NCBI RefSeq assembly: GCF_041449215.1
Contig: NZ_JBGNFV010000001.1
Location: 2,517,001-2,581,000 of the forward strand
Length of the DNA: 64,000 nucleotides
Direction of reading: 5' to 3'
Source: Roseivirga sp. BDSF3-8
GTDB lineage: Bacteria; Bacteroidota; Bacteroidia; Cytophagales; Cyclobacteriaceae
The notes under the pieces: model-generated
Databases searched by the model: none
What the model was told of the DNA's origin: nothing
What the model saw: the letters and a program-made list of their open reading frames with translations, nothing else
Shown here: positions 42,679 through 52,830 of the stretch, in pieces
How the letters are laid out: each line of letters starts with the position of its first letter
Numbering within the stretch: the stretch's first letter is position 1
Position numbers and translations under genes: made by a program

Positions 42679-43914
42679 ATGATCCATTACGAGAAATTTA
42701 CCCTAAGCAATGGCCTGCAGGTTTATGTGCATCCTGATGACAGCACACCCCAGGCAGCTGTGAATATACTATATAATGTGGGCTCACGCGACGAGCAGGA
42801 GGATAAAACCGGCTTTGCCCACCTTTTCGAGCATCTGATGTTTGGCGGTTCCGGCAACATCCCTAACTACGACGAGCCTCTGCAGAAGGTAGGAGGGGAG
42901 AATAACGCCTTTACTAGCCCCGACATTACCAACTACTACATTACCCTGCCGGCGGCTAATCTGGAGACGGCCTTTTGGCTGGAGAGTGACCGCATGATGA
43001 GCCTGTCATTCGACCCCCGGGTGCTGGACGTGCAGCAGAAAGTAGTGATAGAAGAGTTCAAGCAGCGCTACCTGAATAACCCATATGGAGATGTGTGGAT
43101 GAAGCTCAGGCCTGTAGCCTACGAGAAGCACCCCTATCGCTGGTCTACCATAGGAAAGGAGATCAGTCACATAGAAGAAGCCACCATGGATGATGTGAAG
43201 CGCTTTTTCTATAAGTATTACCTCCCTAATAATGCCATTATGGTGGTGGCAGGAAATGTCACGGTAGACCAGGTAAAAGCCCTCTCTGAAAAATGGTTTG
43301 GCCCCATACCTCCCGGTGAAAAATATGTACGTAACCTGCCTGCCGAGCCTGAGCAGACAGAAAAGCGTAAAATAGAAACCAGTGGAGAGGTGCCCCTTAA
43401 CGCACTGTATAAAGTGTATCATATGCCTCCCCGGACCAGCGACGATTACTTCACGGCCGACCTTGCGAGCGATGTGCTGGGCAGAGGTGATAGCTCACGC
43501 ATTTACTCAAGGCTGGTGAAAAAAGAACAGATGTTCAACAGCCTGCAGGCTTATGTAACCGGCTCGGTAGACCCTGGCTTACTCGTAATAAGCGGTAAGA
43601 TGAATGAAGGGGTTAGCCATGAGGAAGCAGATGCTGCACTGGATGCCATAGCTGATGAGCTAAAGGCAGATGGTCCCGGTGAGGAGGAGCTGCAAAAAGT
43701 GAAGAACCAGGCAGAAAGTACCATCATTTATAATGACTGGGAGCTCCTGAGCCGTGCCATGAATATCGCATTTTTCGCCACCATAGGCCGCGAAGACCTG
43801 ATCAACTCCGAGCCTGCCAAAATACGTGAGCAGACTGTGGAAGGCGTGCAGACCATGGCTAAGAAGATATTACGCCCGGAAAACAGTTCGGTACTTTATT
43901 ATCACGCAAAGTAA
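42679..43914 (+). CDS. M16 family zinc metallopeptidase
   Basis: 411 residues from the ATG at 42679 (an upstream TTG at 42661 is less likely). The inverted zinc motif HxxEH is H48-L-F-E51-H52 in GFAHLFEHLMFGGS, with NNAFTSPDITNYY and the distal glutamate region (VIEEFKQRYLNNPYG). This is half the size of full-length pitrilysin-type enzymes, so it probably acts as a single-module peptidase or with a partner. Its stop overlaps the ispF start (TAATG). Confidence 0.9.
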   Translation: MIHYEKFTLSNGLQVYVHPDDSTPQAAVNILYNVGSRDEQEDKTGFAHLFEHLMFGGSGNIPNYDEPLQKVGGENNAFTSPDITNYYITLPAANLETAFWLESDRMMSLSFDPRVLDVQQKVVIEEFKQRYLNNPYGDVWMKLRPVAYEKHPYRWSTIGKEISHIEEATMDDVKRFFYKYYLPNNAIMVVAGNVTVDQVKALSEKWFGPIPPGEKYVRNLPAEPEQTEKRKIETSGEVPLNALYKVYHMPPRTSDDYFTADLASDVLGRGDSSRIYSRLVKKEQMFNSLQAYVTGSVDPGLLVISGKMNEGVSHEEADAALDAIADELKADGPGEEELQKVKNQAESTIIYNDWELLSRAMNIAFFATIGREDLINSEPAKIREQTVEGVQTMAKKILRPENSSVLYYHAK

Positions 43915-44429
43915 TGACCCCCTTTAGAATAGGCTTTGGATACGATGTACATGCCATGAAGGAGGGTCACCCCTTTTGGCTGGGCGGCATACAACTCGAG
44001 CATACCCATGGCCCCTTTGGCCACTCTGATGCCGATGTGCTCATCCATGTGATATGTGATGCCCTGCTGGGTGCGGCTAACCTGAGGGACATTGGCTATC
44101 ACTTTTCTGATAAAGACCCTAAATACAAGGGAATCGACAGCAAAAAGCTGCTGGCTGAGGTAATGCTGCTTCTGCGTGAAAAAGGCTATGAGGTAGGGAA
44201 TATCGATATTACGGTATGCCTGGAGCAGCCAAAAGTTAATCCTCATATAGACAAGATGAAGCAGGTGCTGTGTGAGGTGATGGCCATCCGGGAGAATGAC
44301 CTTTCTATAAAGGCGACTACCACCGAAAAGCTTGGCTTTGTAGGCAGAGAAGAGGGCATATCCGCTTACGCCGTAGCCCTGATATATGAGACCGAAAAGC
44401 CCCACATGGAAAGAGACTACCAGGGCTGA
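43914..44429 (+). CDS. ispF: 2-C-methyl-D-erythritol 2,4-cyclodiphosphate synthase
   Basis: 171 residues; cyclises CDP-methylerythritol phosphate in the non-mevalonate isoprenoid pathway. GFGYDVHAM provides zinc ligands Asp11 and His13, and GPFGHSDADVLIHVICDALLG contains the family signature. ATTTEKLGFVGREEGI is the C-terminal substrate loop. It starts on the last base of the peptidase stop and ends on the first base of mnmD, so the three genes form a tight operon. Confidence 0.96.
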   Translation: MTPFRIGFGYDVHAMKEGHPFWLGGIQLEHTHGPFGHSDADVLIHVICDALLGAANLRDIGYHFSDKDPKYKGIDSKKLLAEVMLLLREKGYEVGNIDITVCLEQPKVNPHIDKMKQVLCEVMAIRENDLSIKATTTEKLGFVGREEGISAYAVALIYETEKPHMERDYQG

Positions 44430-45109
44430 TGGATACTATCAAGCTGATCGTCACAGATGATGGGTCCCATTCACTCTACCTGCCGGGTATGAATGAGACC
44501 TATCACTCCTCTCATGGTGCCCTGGCAGAGTCGCGCCATGTATTCATTAAGAATGGCTTACTACCGGTGGCCTCCAGAGTGACACAGCGGCCTATAAGGG
44601 TGCTGGAAGTAGGCTTTGGCACCGGGCTAAACGCCCTTTTGGCCAGGCAGCAGGCAGAAAAGCTGCAGATCCCCGTACATTTCACTACCCTCGAACCATT
44701 CCCTTTACCTGAAGAAATATACAGCCAGCTTAACTACCCTGCCCTGCTGGGAGGTAGTGAAGGGCTGGCCGAACTGTTTCAACAGATGCACAGAGCCGGA
44801 TGGAATGAAGTGACCACTGTCTCACCCCGTTTTACCCTGCAGAAGCTTAAGCAACGGCTGGAAGATTTTAACGACGAAGGAGGCTATCACGTAGTCTTTT
44901 TTGATGCTTTTGCTCCCAATAAGCAAGAGGAAGTTTGGGACGAAGCCCTCATCCAAAAAGTAGCCGACCATATGGCCCCGGGAGGCGTACTAACCACCTA
45001 CTGTGCGCAGGGTAAGTTCAGGCGCTCCCTGAAGGCGGCGGGGCTGGAAGTGGAAAGCGTACCGGGCCCTCCCGGCAAGAAAGAAATGACTTGCGGTCAT
45101 AAAGGATGA
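44429..45109 (+). CDS. mnmD: tRNA U34 methyltransferase MnmD
   Basis: 226 residues of the DUF752/MnmC N-terminal-like Rossmann methyltransferase. Motifs: EVGFGTGLNALL (SAM binding) and VVFFDAFAPNKQEEVW (catalytic DAFxP), with YHSSHGALAESRHVFI at the N-terminus. The stand-alone MnmD methylates nm5s2U34 to mnm5s2U in tRNAs without the fused oxidase of E. coli MnmC. Translation is coupled to ispF (TGATG). Confidence 0.9.
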   Translation: MDTIKLIVTDDGSHSLYLPGMNETYHSSHGALAESRHVFIKNGLLPVASRVTQRPIRVLEVGFGTGLNALLARQQAEKLQIPVHFTTLEPFPLPEEIYSQLNYPALLGGSEGLAELFQQMHRAGWNEVTTVSPRFTLQKLKQRLEDFNDEGGYHVVFFDAFAPNKQEEVWDEALIQKVADHMAPGGVLTTYCAQGKFRRSLKAAGLEVESVPGPPGKKEMTCGHKG

Positions 45110-45225
45110 TCTTCGGTTATTGATACCGTACTCTTATTTTTATTCTTTTTCTTCTTCAAAAAACCTTACAATCCTCCCGATTTGGCGCTGAAATTATATT
45201 ATCTTGCCAACCTTATTTACCTGCC

Positions 45226-45681
45226 ATGAATGCATCGTTCAGCTTCGCTTTCTTCCTGTTAGCCGGGCTTACAATTATTACCGGTTGTTGTAAAACCCCT
45301 CAGTCTACCGCAAAGGATAACGCCACCTATCAATCAGGTGAGGCCCCTTCCGGATTAGGTACTGAAGAGAAGATAACCGACCCTGCTCCTGAAGGGCAAA
45401 TTGCCAGGGGAGCCTGCAGAGTTACTGCCCAAGTGGAAGAAAGTAGCGAGGATTCTTACCAGTTAGTGGTAAGAGAAGTGAAAGGCTACGGGCCTAATTA
45501 TGCCTTTGGCTATCTGCAGGAGGGTGATGCCCTCAGAGTGGTAGGTGCCGGTAAAACCGGATGGACTAGCGGGCAGTATGTACTCGTGGAAGTACGACCG
45601 GTAGGTGATGAAAAAGGGGAGGGCAGCCCTGTCGTTGTCCAATACCTGAAAACCATTGATCTGAATACGAAAGAAAAGTAG
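45226..45681 (+). CDS. Small lipoprotein, unknown function
   Basis: 151 residues with a lipoprotein signal (MNASFSFAFFLLAGLTIITG, lipid Cys21), a disordered acidic linker, then a beta-rich domain (CRVTAQVEESSEDSYQLVV, GYLQEGDALRVVGA, YVLVEVRPVG). No family recognised. It sits 14 bases upstream of the large T9SS cargo gene. Confidence 0.65.
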   Translation: MNASFSFAFFLLAGLTIITGCCKTPQSTAKDNATYQSGEAPSGLGTEEKITDPAPEGQIARGACRVTAQVEESSEDSYQLVVREVKGYGPNYAFGYLQEGDALRVVGAGKTGWTSGQYVLVEVRPVGDEKGEGSPVVVQYLKTIDLNTKEK

Positions 45682-45695
45682 CGATAGAATAACTG

Positions 45696-48600
45696 ATGAA
45701 AAGGACTGCAAAAGCAATCTCATTAGGCCTTGGGCTTGTAGCAGGAGGCGTGACCCTCTTTGCCACCCTGCCTGACACGCCAGGTTATGTAGTGGAATCC
45801 GCTCCCAATGCTATTGATGAGCGAGCTGTAGAAAGGCTTGAAGAGCAAAGTTACAGTTTTGGAACTAAGGATGATCCTGCCGGGCGTGCAAATTTCCGGT
45901 TTGAAAGACTCCGTTCTCCCCTTACCGGACAAATTCCTGAAAATATCAAGCAAAAGGAGCAGGAGTTTGCCCGCAGACTGCCTGTAAGCAATGGCCTGAT
46001 GCAATTCAGTAAAGACGGCAAAGAGGCTCGTACTCAGGAAACTGAATGGACCGGTCGGGGACCTATCAACATTGGAGGCCGTACCCGTGCAGTAGGTATC
46101 GATGTGGCCGATGCCAGTGGAAATACTATCATTGCCGGTGGTGTTTCGGGAGGTATGTGGCGTAGCACCAACGGTGGCCAGACATGGATCCGCACCACTA
46201 CCAAGGACCAGTTCCCCAGTGTAAACTGCCTCGTACAGGACAGCCGTACCGGCAACACAAGCACCTGGTACTATGGTACAGGTGAGTCTACCTTCTTTAA
46301 CTCAGCCAGTAAAGGTGGTGCGATCTATCGTGGTGACGGTATCTATCGCTCAGATGATGGCGGGCAAAGCTGGACCGTAATAAACAGCACCAGTGTAGGC
46401 CATAATACAGATTCCAATACTCCCTTCAGGTATGTGAATCACCTGGCTATTGACCCTACCACGCCTGCTGCTACCGATGAGGTATATGCCGCCGTACTCG
46501 GTGGTATAATTCGTACGGTGGACGGCTTCAATACCTATGATTGGGTACTGGGTGGCGATCAGGTAAATGCACTTGGCCGCTATTCTGACATAAAGATCGA
46601 TGAGAATGGCCGCATGTTTGCCAGCATCAGCAGGCTTACAGCAGATGATGATCCTGTCTCAGGTTTCTTCGTGTCAGTAAACGGAACCGACTGGACAGAT
46701 ATTACGCCCGATGAGCTGGCCAATGAGGTCTCTTTTGACAGGACAGTAATAGAGATAAACCCTAGCAATCCTGACCAGGTATATTTCTTCACGAATATAT
46801 CAGGCGAGAATAATAGTCTTCTCGTATTAGATATGGCTGATACTACCTATGCAAATCGTTCTAATAATTTACCTCAATATTCTAATGAGGCAATTTCTTT
46901 AAATCTTCAAGGGTCATATAATATGCTGCTTGAGGTACATCCTACTCAGCCGGATGTGGTATTTCTTGGAGGGACCAACCTGTACCGCTCTACTGACGGA
47001 TTCAGAAGCGATTCGCTTACTCAGTATGTTGGAGGGTATTCTTTAGAATCAGCTTTGAGCGGAAGTTTTTCTCCGGCATATAACCACCATCCGGATCAGC
47101 ATGCGGTTATTTTCTATCCTAATAATCCCAATGCGATGCTGTCAGCGCATGATGGCGGACTTAGCTTTACGAGTAATAACCTCAAAGCAGACACCACCGT
47201 TTACCGGGATGAAGATAATCAGGTAATCGACCGTAGTGTAATCGAGTGGGATAGTAAAAGTACTGGGTACCTCACCAGCCAGTTCTATACGATAGCAATA
47301 GACAAGAATAATTTAGGAAATGTTGCTTTAATGGGTGGGATGCAAGATAATAGTTGTTATGTGACCTTCACCGAAGACCCTTCATCCAGTTGGTTTCAGG
47401 TAAGTGGGGGGGATGGCGCATATGCCGCTTTTAGCTTTAATGCACTTTATTCTTCAAGTCAGTATGGGTATATTCTACGGTGGCCTCTGGTGGGTAATAC
47501 TTATCAGGCCCCTGAATTTATTTTGCCTCCGGGATATAGTGATCCATCAGAGTTTTTATTCGTTAATCCATTTCTTGTAGACCCTGTTCATCAAAATCGC
47601 TTTTATGTAGCCGGGAATAATAAAATATTCTACACTAAAGATGTAAGGACAAATCCATTCGAAAGTGAATATAAAACCATTGCCAATGCCGTAACAAGCG
47701 GTATGGGTTATGTGACCGCTATGGATGCTTCCATTACACCTGCAAACCAACTGGTGTGGGGGACCAACAGAGGCCGCGTATTCAAAGCACCGGACGTGCT
47801 GGATAACCCTAACAATGTAGAGGAGCTTACAGATAGCAGCTTCCCGACCAATGGGTTTGTAAGCTGTGTGGTAGTTGACCCCAGGGATGCTGATAAGATC
47901 ATGGTAGTATTCAGTAACTATGGTGTGAAAAGCATTTATTACTCGCAAAATGGAGGTACTAGCTGGGTTACCATTGCCGGTAATCTCGAAGAAAATAGTG
48001 ACGGAACTGGAAATGGCCCTTCAGTAGGCTGGGTAGCTATTCTGCCTAATGGCGATGATAATATCTACTTTGCCGGTACCAGCGTTGGCCTGTTCTCTAC
48101 GCAGAACCTTGATGCTTCAAGTACCGTATGGAGTGTTGAAAGCCCTGATGTGGTTGGTAACGTATGGGTAGACATGATTGCTACCAGGGCAATAGATGGT
48201 TATGTAGCGGTAGGCACCCATGGAAATGGTACTTATTATACTCAGATAGATGTACCATTATTTGCTAATGCCTTTGTGACCTCTAATATCGAGGATGAGA
48301 ATGAAGCGATTGAATTAGGCAGTTCGGTATCTTTCGATGAAAATAATGGGCTGGCCCATCAATGGCAGCGAAATGGTGAAGATATAGCCGGAGCTAATTC
48401 TGATATATATAACCCAACAGAGCCTGGAACCTATAGGGTGGTAATTAGAAATGCCCGGAACGAGACGGCTATTTCTAATGAAATTGTCGTTGGAGGCAAT
48501 GATGTAACTGGTCTCGAAGAACTTGAGTTGGCCGATGAGGTCGTCGCCTTCCCTAACCCCGTGCATAATGAGATGATCATTCGCGTGGATACTGACCAAC

Positions 48601-48785
48601 TGGGCAACGAGCTTGAAATGAAGATCTACGATACACAAGGCAAGACCGTATGGGCCGAAAGGGCGCAGCGTACTAGCCGTAAATTTGAAGAACGTGTAGA
48701 ACTTGGCCACCTTCCCCTGGGTAGTTATATCCTGGAGATCAGTGACGGAGAAAGCCGCGTGACTCGCCGTATCAGTAAGAAATAA
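45696..48785 (+). CDS. Large T9SS-secreted protein with Asp-box (VPS10/sialidase-like) repeats
   Basis: 1029 residues. A signal-like hydrophobic N-terminus precedes a multi-bladed propeller region with Asp-box motifs (TNGGQTWIR, DDGGQSWTV, NGGTSWVTI), as in VPS10, BNR and exo-glycosidase/photosystem-stability-like proteins. An Ig-like segment follows (QWQRNGEDIAGANS). The C-terminal ~80 residues are a type A T9SS sorting domain (AFPNPVHNEMIIRVD, KIYDTQGKTVW, LGSYILEISDG, RRISKK). It should be exported through the outer membrane and attached to or released from the surface. No catalytic residues can be assigned. Confidence 0.88.
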   Translation: MKRTAKAISLGLGLVAGGVTLFATLPDTPGYVVESAPNAIDERAVERLEEQSYSFGTKDDPAGRANFRFERLRSPLTGQIPENIKQKEQEFARRLPVSNGLMQFSKDGKEARTQETEWTGRGPINIGGRTRAVGIDVADASGNTIIAGGVSGGMWRSTNGGQTWIRTTTKDQFPSVNCLVQDSRTGNTSTWYYGTGESTFFNSASKGGAIYRGDGIYRSDDGGQSWTVINSTSVGHNTDSNTPFRYVNHLAIDPTTPAATDEVYAAVLGGIIRTVDGFNTYDWVLGGDQVNALGRYSDIKIDENGRMFASISRLTADDDPVSGFFVSVNGTDWTDITPDELANEVSFDRTVIEINPSNPDQVYFFTNISGENNSLLVLDMADTTYANRSNNLPQYSNEAISLNLQGSYNMLLEVHPTQPDVVFLGGTNLYRSTDGFRSDSLTQYVGGYSLESALSGSFSPAYNHHPDQHAVIFYPNNPNAMLSAHDGGLSFTSNNLKADTTVYRDEDNQVIDRSVIEWDSKSTGYLTSQFYTIAIDKNNLGNVALMGGMQDNSCYVTFTEDPSSSWFQVSGGDGAYAAFSFNALYSSSQYGYILRWPLVGNTYQAPEFILPPGYSDPSEFLFVNPFLVDPVHQNRFYVAGNNKIFYTKDVRTNPFESEYKTIANAVTSGMGYVTAMDASITPANQLVWGTNRGRVFKAPDVLDNPNNVEELTDSSFPTNGFVSCVVVDPRDADKIMVVFSNYGVKSIYYSQNGGTSWVTIAGNLEENSDGTGNGPSVGWVAILPNGDDNIYFAGTSVGLFSTQNLDASSTVWSVESPDVVGNVWVDMIATRAIDGYVAVGTHGNGTYYTQIDVPLFANAFVTSNIEDENEAIELGSSVSFDENNGLAHQWQRNGEDIAGANSDIYNPTEPGTYRVVIRNARNETAISNEIVVGGNDVTGLEELELADEVVAFPNPVHNEMIIRVDTDQLGNELEMKIYDTQGKTVWAERAQRTSRKFEERVELGHLPLGSYILEISDGESRVTRRISKK

Positions 48786-48807
48786 ACGTTTATCCCTGTT
48801 TAGTTTG

Positions 48808-48843
48808 AAAAAGGCTATCCGTCAGTTGGCGGATAGCCTTTTA
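48808..48843. terminator. Bidirectional terminator
   Basis: AAAAGGCTATCCG pairs with CGGATAGCCTTTT around an 8-base loop, between the convergent T9SS cargo gene and the M28 peptidase gene. T-runs lie on both sides. Confidence 0.8.
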
Positions 48844-48882
48844 TATTTTCTAGGGACTAAGGCGTAAGGGACACAGGCTAAG

Positions 48883-49932
48883 TTACTCAGCACCCTCCTT
48901 AGCAAGCGGGCGGAATTTATCGTCTGTCCATTTAATACGCTCCTCCCTGTTAGCCAGGCCAAGTACCACATCAGTCATGACCATAGCCAGGGAGCGCATA
49001 TTTTCATAATCAATGAAAGCCGCCTCATCGTGGGGCTTATGGTAATGGTCTTCTCCACCCCAGGTACATACTGTATGGGCCGGGATACCATAAATAGTTT
49101 CTCCTTCCCTCTTTATCTGGGCCAGGTTGGCATTATCCGAGCGGTAAAACAGGTTCGCATAAGGAAAAGGATTTTCGATTAGCGTCCAGTTTTCGTCTTC
49201 AAACTCACCTTCCATATATTCCTTCAGTTCACTGTATTTTGCCCCCGTGATATATACATTACGTTTGCCCAGTTTGAGCGAGTGCCCTGTCATTTCAAAA
49301 TTCAGGTTCAGTGCTACGTTTTCAAGAGGGACAGGTGAGTGTTCGCTGAAATATTTTGAGCCGAGTAACCCGATCTCTTCCGCCCCGAACGCTACGAATA
49401 GCAGACTGCGAGCCGGCTTCATTTCCCTTTCCTGAATCTCCTTTGCTATAGCCATAATGGTGGCCACCCCGCTGGCGTTATCATTAGCCCCATTGTACAG
49501 GCTGTCGCCCCCTATGGCCTTACCCATGCCTACATGATCGTAATGCGCACTGAGTATGATATATTCATCCTTTAAGATCGAATCAGACCCCTCTAACCAG
49601 CCCACTACATTCTGTCCTTCAACCGTATTGCGCACAGTATAGTCCTGCATAAAGCTGTCCATACCCGGCACTGGTGCCAGGCCAAGCGAGTCGTACCAGG
49701 TGGCGATGAAACTAGCGGCACTGTCCAGGTCAGCCGTTCCATTAGCCCGGCCACGCAGCGAATCACTGGCGAGTACCCCGACCCAATAGGCCAGGTCTGA
49801 GTATTCTTCTGGAGAGCTTATCGTGTCAGCCACCGGCACAGTGGCCATAGCCGAATCAGTCTCGATCTGGGCATAGGCAGGCAGCCATGCCGATAACAGA
49901 ATAGGGGCAAGTAGTATCCGGAGTATCCTCAT
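48883..49932 (-). CDS. M28 family zinc aminopeptidase
   Basis: 349 residues with a signal peptide (MRILRILLAPILLSAWLPAY, cleavage near AQI). Zinc-site motifs of M28 are complete: SAHYDHVGM, NGANDNASGVA, FGAEEIGLLGS and, near the end, CTWGGEDHYHKPHDEA. It is a probable periplasmic or secreted aminopeptidase. Confidence 0.9.
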   Translation of the reverse strand: MRILRILLAPILLSAWLPAYAQIETDSAMATVPVADTISSPEEYSDLAYWVGVLASDSLRGRANGTADLDSAASFIATWYDSLGLAPVPGMDSFMQDYTVRNTVEGQNVVGWLEGSDSILKDEYIILSAHYDHVGMGKAIGGDSLYNGANDNASGVATIMAIAKEIQEREMKPARSLLFVAFGAEEIGLLGSKYFSEHSPVPLENVALNLNFEMTGHSLKLGKRNVYITGAKYSELKEYMEGEFEDENWTLIENPFPYANLFYRSDNANLAQIKREGETIYGIPAHTVCTWGGEDHYHKPHDEAAFIDYENMRSLAMVMTDVVLGLANREERIKWTDDKFRPLAKEGAE

Positions 49933-49985
49933 AATAAGTAAATACCGAAAAATACCCGTAACCTACAAGCAGGGATATAAAATAT

Positions 49986-50012
49986 GAAGGGCTACCCACA
50001 GGGAAGCCCTTC
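49986..50012 (-). terminator. Terminator of the 50035-51051 gene
   Basis: GAAGGGCT (49986-49993) and AGCCCTTC (50005-50012) form an 8-bp stem 22 bases after the stop. On the minus strand it is followed by ATATTTTA. Confidence 0.55.
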
Positions 50013-50034
50013 ATATAAATACGATGACTAAGGG

Positions 50035-51051
50035 TTACCGATCGCTCATTACAAGCTTTCGCACCTCATTAAAGTCATCACCTCTTACACGGATCAGGTA
50101 TATACCTTCCTGCATATCTCTGGCATCAACCTTAAGCCTGCTCTCCGACATTTTCAGCTGCTTCACCATAGCACCCTTTATATCTGTCACGATGATTTCG
50201 GCATTGTCCACATTTGCGGGAATCTGTACCGTAAACTCATTACCCGATAGAGGATTCGGGAAGACATCAAACTGAACAGATGTGTTAGCCAGCCCATCTT
50301 CTACATCATCTCCCGTGCGGAATTGATCGCAGAATATTGGAGTAGGCTCAAAGGGATCCTGATTACAGTTATTCTCTTCTATGAATACATTGATGCTCCT
50401 GAAAGCACTGTTTCCTGCACAACCAACGGCCCTTGCTTTTATCGTGTAAAAACCGGCTCCGGGAAAAAAGAAGCTAACCGTTCTTCCTGTAGGGTTCTGG
50501 GTAGCAGGTACAGTTTCCCATTGGTATGAGGTAGCACCCGATACTGCTGACACAGTAAAGGAGTTGTTAAATGTAGTAGAAGGAAAGAAGTTTTCAGTAA
50601 TCGACGAGGGCGTGGCAGGGGTAGTTTCAGGGTTTACCACTACCGTTTTTAGACGACCTGCCGAAGAGATACCTCCGCCACTGACCTGGACAGCAATAAC
50701 CGCCTCGTTATTAGGGGGCGTAGGATCAGATACCCGTACCTGAACGCTGGATGACGTAGAGGTAGTGTTTATCACTACAGGTACGCCCGTGCCGGCAAAC
50801 TGACCTGTGGCCGGATTTCTTACCTGCCCGATACCCACCGACCACTCGTACCTGATGTTACCTCCGGTGGTGTTTGATGTGGATATACTATAGGTTCGGA
50901 TATCTCCGCGACAAATGGAAGATCCTCCGGAAATCTCACCCGCGGATGGCGGCGGAGGCGGCGGATCGTCATTGTGACAGGCCTCTGCAATGCCAGGGCC
51001 TAGTAAAGCAAGCGCACTGAATACCAGTACACTAAGTAATAGTCTTTTCAT
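50035..51051 (-). CDS. T9SS-secreted PKD/Ig-like protein
   Basis: 338 residues: signal peptide (MKRLLLSVLVFSALALLGPG, cleavage near AEA), a Pro-rich stretch (DDPPPPPPSAG), then two Ig/PKD-like modules (ICRGDIRTYSIS, IRYEWSVGIGQ; SGATSYQWETVP, FPGAGFYTIKARAVGC). A C-terminal type A sorting domain closes it (FDVFPNPLSGNEFTV, EGIYLIRVRGD). It looks like a structural or adhesive surface protein with no catalytic domain. Confidence 0.85.
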   Translation of the reverse strand: MKRLLLSVLVFSALALLGPGIAEACHNDDPPPPPPSAGEISGGSSICRGDIRTYSISTSNTTGGNIRYEWSVGIGQVRNPATGQFAGTGVPVVINTTSTSSSVQVRVSDPTPPNNEAVIAVQVSGGGISSAGRLKTVVVNPETTPATPSSITENFFPSTTFNNSFTVSAVSGATSYQWETVPATQNPTGRTVSFFFPGAGFYTIKARAVGCAGNSAFRSINVFIEENNCNQDPFEPTPIFCDQFRTGDDVEDGLANTSVQFDVFPNPLSGNEFTVQIPANVDNAEIIVTDIKGAMVKQLKMSESRLKVDARDMQEGIYLIRVRGDDFNEVRKLVMSDR

Positions 51052-51145
51052 AAGAAGTAAGATTAATAGTTATGAAAAATTAAATAATGCGTAGTCCAGC
51101 GTATAGTGGGTTCTGGAGAAAAATTGTACACATTACCAAGAAGGC

Positions 51146-52783
51146 TTATTCCAAAATCAGCCTCTTCCTACCTATCAGGCTCAGCGAATAAACAACAATA
51201 CATAAGGCGATCATCGCCAAAAAGCATAGCTGAGCGGCCTTTCCTATCAAATTACTATGGTGCGTATAAGGGGTGAGGTGATCATTACCTCTCGTGGATA
51301 TAGTCAGTGTTGCCGGTCCTCCGGCCATATCTGCTTGTTGGATGACGTCGCCACGCTGGTTAATAATGGAACTGATGCCATTATTACTCGAGCGAACCAC
51401 CGTTCTTCGGTTTTCGATTGCCCGCGCTACAGCGCAAGCCTGTATCTGTGAAGCCCCTCCGGAATGTTTATACCAACCCTCGTTCAGCATAACGAAGAGG
51501 ATATTGGCACCTGTTCTAACCTGTTTTGACGCTAATTCACCAAAGGCCGACTCAAAGCATATTAGGGCAGAGCCTGCACGTGGACCATTACGAAATACGG
51601 TATTATTTACGTGGCTGGTTGAAAATGCAAAACCTCCAAGTGAAGGGACGATTTGCTTAATGGCTTTTGTATACTGCGGGTAGGGGGTTTGTTCCTCAAA
51701 AGGAACTAGTTTTTCTTTCGAACGATATCCGATAACGCCGTTTTTCCCTATCTGGAGAGCCGCGTTATAAGTATAATACCGCATGTCACCAAGCTCCCTG
51801 GCATAATCCGGATTTTGACTGGCAAATGGGGGTAACTGATCTTCTCTTTCGTATAATATAGCACCGGTGATCAACTGAGCGCCGGGGTATGACTCAAGCC
51901 TCTGAGCAATATTAGCATACAAAGGGTTGTTTTTCAGCCCTTGCACATAGCCCCCATTACTGATAGCCGTTTCCGGCCATAATATATAATCCGGAGCCCC
52001 TTTCTTCAGAGCCTCTTCTGTCAGTGACCAGTACCTGTCTACAAGTATCTCAGGACTTGTCACATATTTTTCTTCGTAACAATCTACATCTGTCTGAATG
52101 GCAACCACCTTAACTTCATAGCCTTTTTCAGTATAAGTAATATAGGTAATGGCCGAGAGGATACAGGGAACCGCAAAGGCGGTAAAGGCAATACTACCCT
52201 TTCTAATGTTATCAAAAGAAGGCCTGCTGATAAAAACGCTATTTACCAGTTCGTATATCAATACATTTACGGCCAGTATCCAAAGTGTGCCTCCGCCCAC
52301 TCCGGTGATGGTATAGAACTGAATAAGGTAAGGAGCCGGTGTAAGTCCATAACCAAGCGCATGATACGGGAAGGCCATAATCCACTCCGAGTGAAAGGTC
52401 TCCACGGCTAACCAGGTGCAGACAAATGCGAAGTAAAACCACCTTTTACCAAGCCTTCTTCTAACATACCAGACTAATAGTAAAGGAATAGCAAATAACA
52501 GGGGGTTCAGCGCGCTGACCAGAAAGCCTGTTAAAAACTTTGTATTATAGATCCATGCATTTGTAAAGAGGTTCCAGGTAAGTAATGTCGTATAGGTGAG
52601 TAAGAAAAACCCCAGCGTACGGAACCGTCTTTTTTCGATGATTTGATCAGTGGCAAAAAAGTAAGGAATGAAGGCAATGAAAAGTAAAGGCCAGATATAC
52701 TGAGGAGGCCATGCCACGAACAGCAGGAGACCTGCAGGTACCCCAAATAGTGGGTACAAATTCGTTTTATTATTTCTTTTCAT
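51146..52783 (-). CDS. lnt: Apolipoprotein N-acyltransferase
   Basis: 545 residues; adds the third acyl chain to lipoproteins at the inner membrane. An N-terminal membrane part of about six helices (1-210) precedes a nitrilase-type domain with catalytic Glu in YILWPETAIS, Lys in RSKEKLVPFEE and Cys in ALICFESAFGE. A last TM helix lies near the C-terminus. The abundance of lipoproteins in this window fits. It is followed by the 5-FTHF cyclo-ligase gene 48 bases upstream on the same strand. Confidence 0.92.
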   Translation of the reverse strand: MKRNNKTNLYPLFGVPAGLLLFVAWPPQYIWPLLFIAFIPYFFATDQIIEKRRFRTLGFFLLTYTTLLTWNLFTNAWIYNTKFLTGFLVSALNPLLFAIPLLLVWYVRRRLGKRWFYFAFVCTWLAVETFHSEWIMAFPYHALGYGLTPAPYLIQFYTITGVGGGTLWILAVNVLIYELVNSVFISRPSFDNIRKGSIAFTAFAVPCILSAITYITYTEKGYEVKVVAIQTDVDCYEEKYVTSPEILVDRYWSLTEEALKKGAPDYILWPETAISNGGYVQGLKNNPLYANIAQRLESYPGAQLITGAILYEREDQLPPFASQNPDYARELGDMRYYTYNAALQIGKNGVIGYRSKEKLVPFEEQTPYPQYTKAIKQIVPSLGGFAFSTSHVNNTVFRNGPRAGSALICFESAFGELASKQVRTGANILFVMLNEGWYKHSGGASQIQACAVARAIENRRTVVRSSNNGISSIINQRGDVIQQADMAGGPATLTISTRGNDHLTPYTHHSNLIGKAAQLCFLAMIALCIVVYSLSLIGRKRLILE

Positions 52784-52830
52784 TGGTTTAGCGAAGGATA
52801 GTAAAATATCCTTCTTTAATTAACCCAATT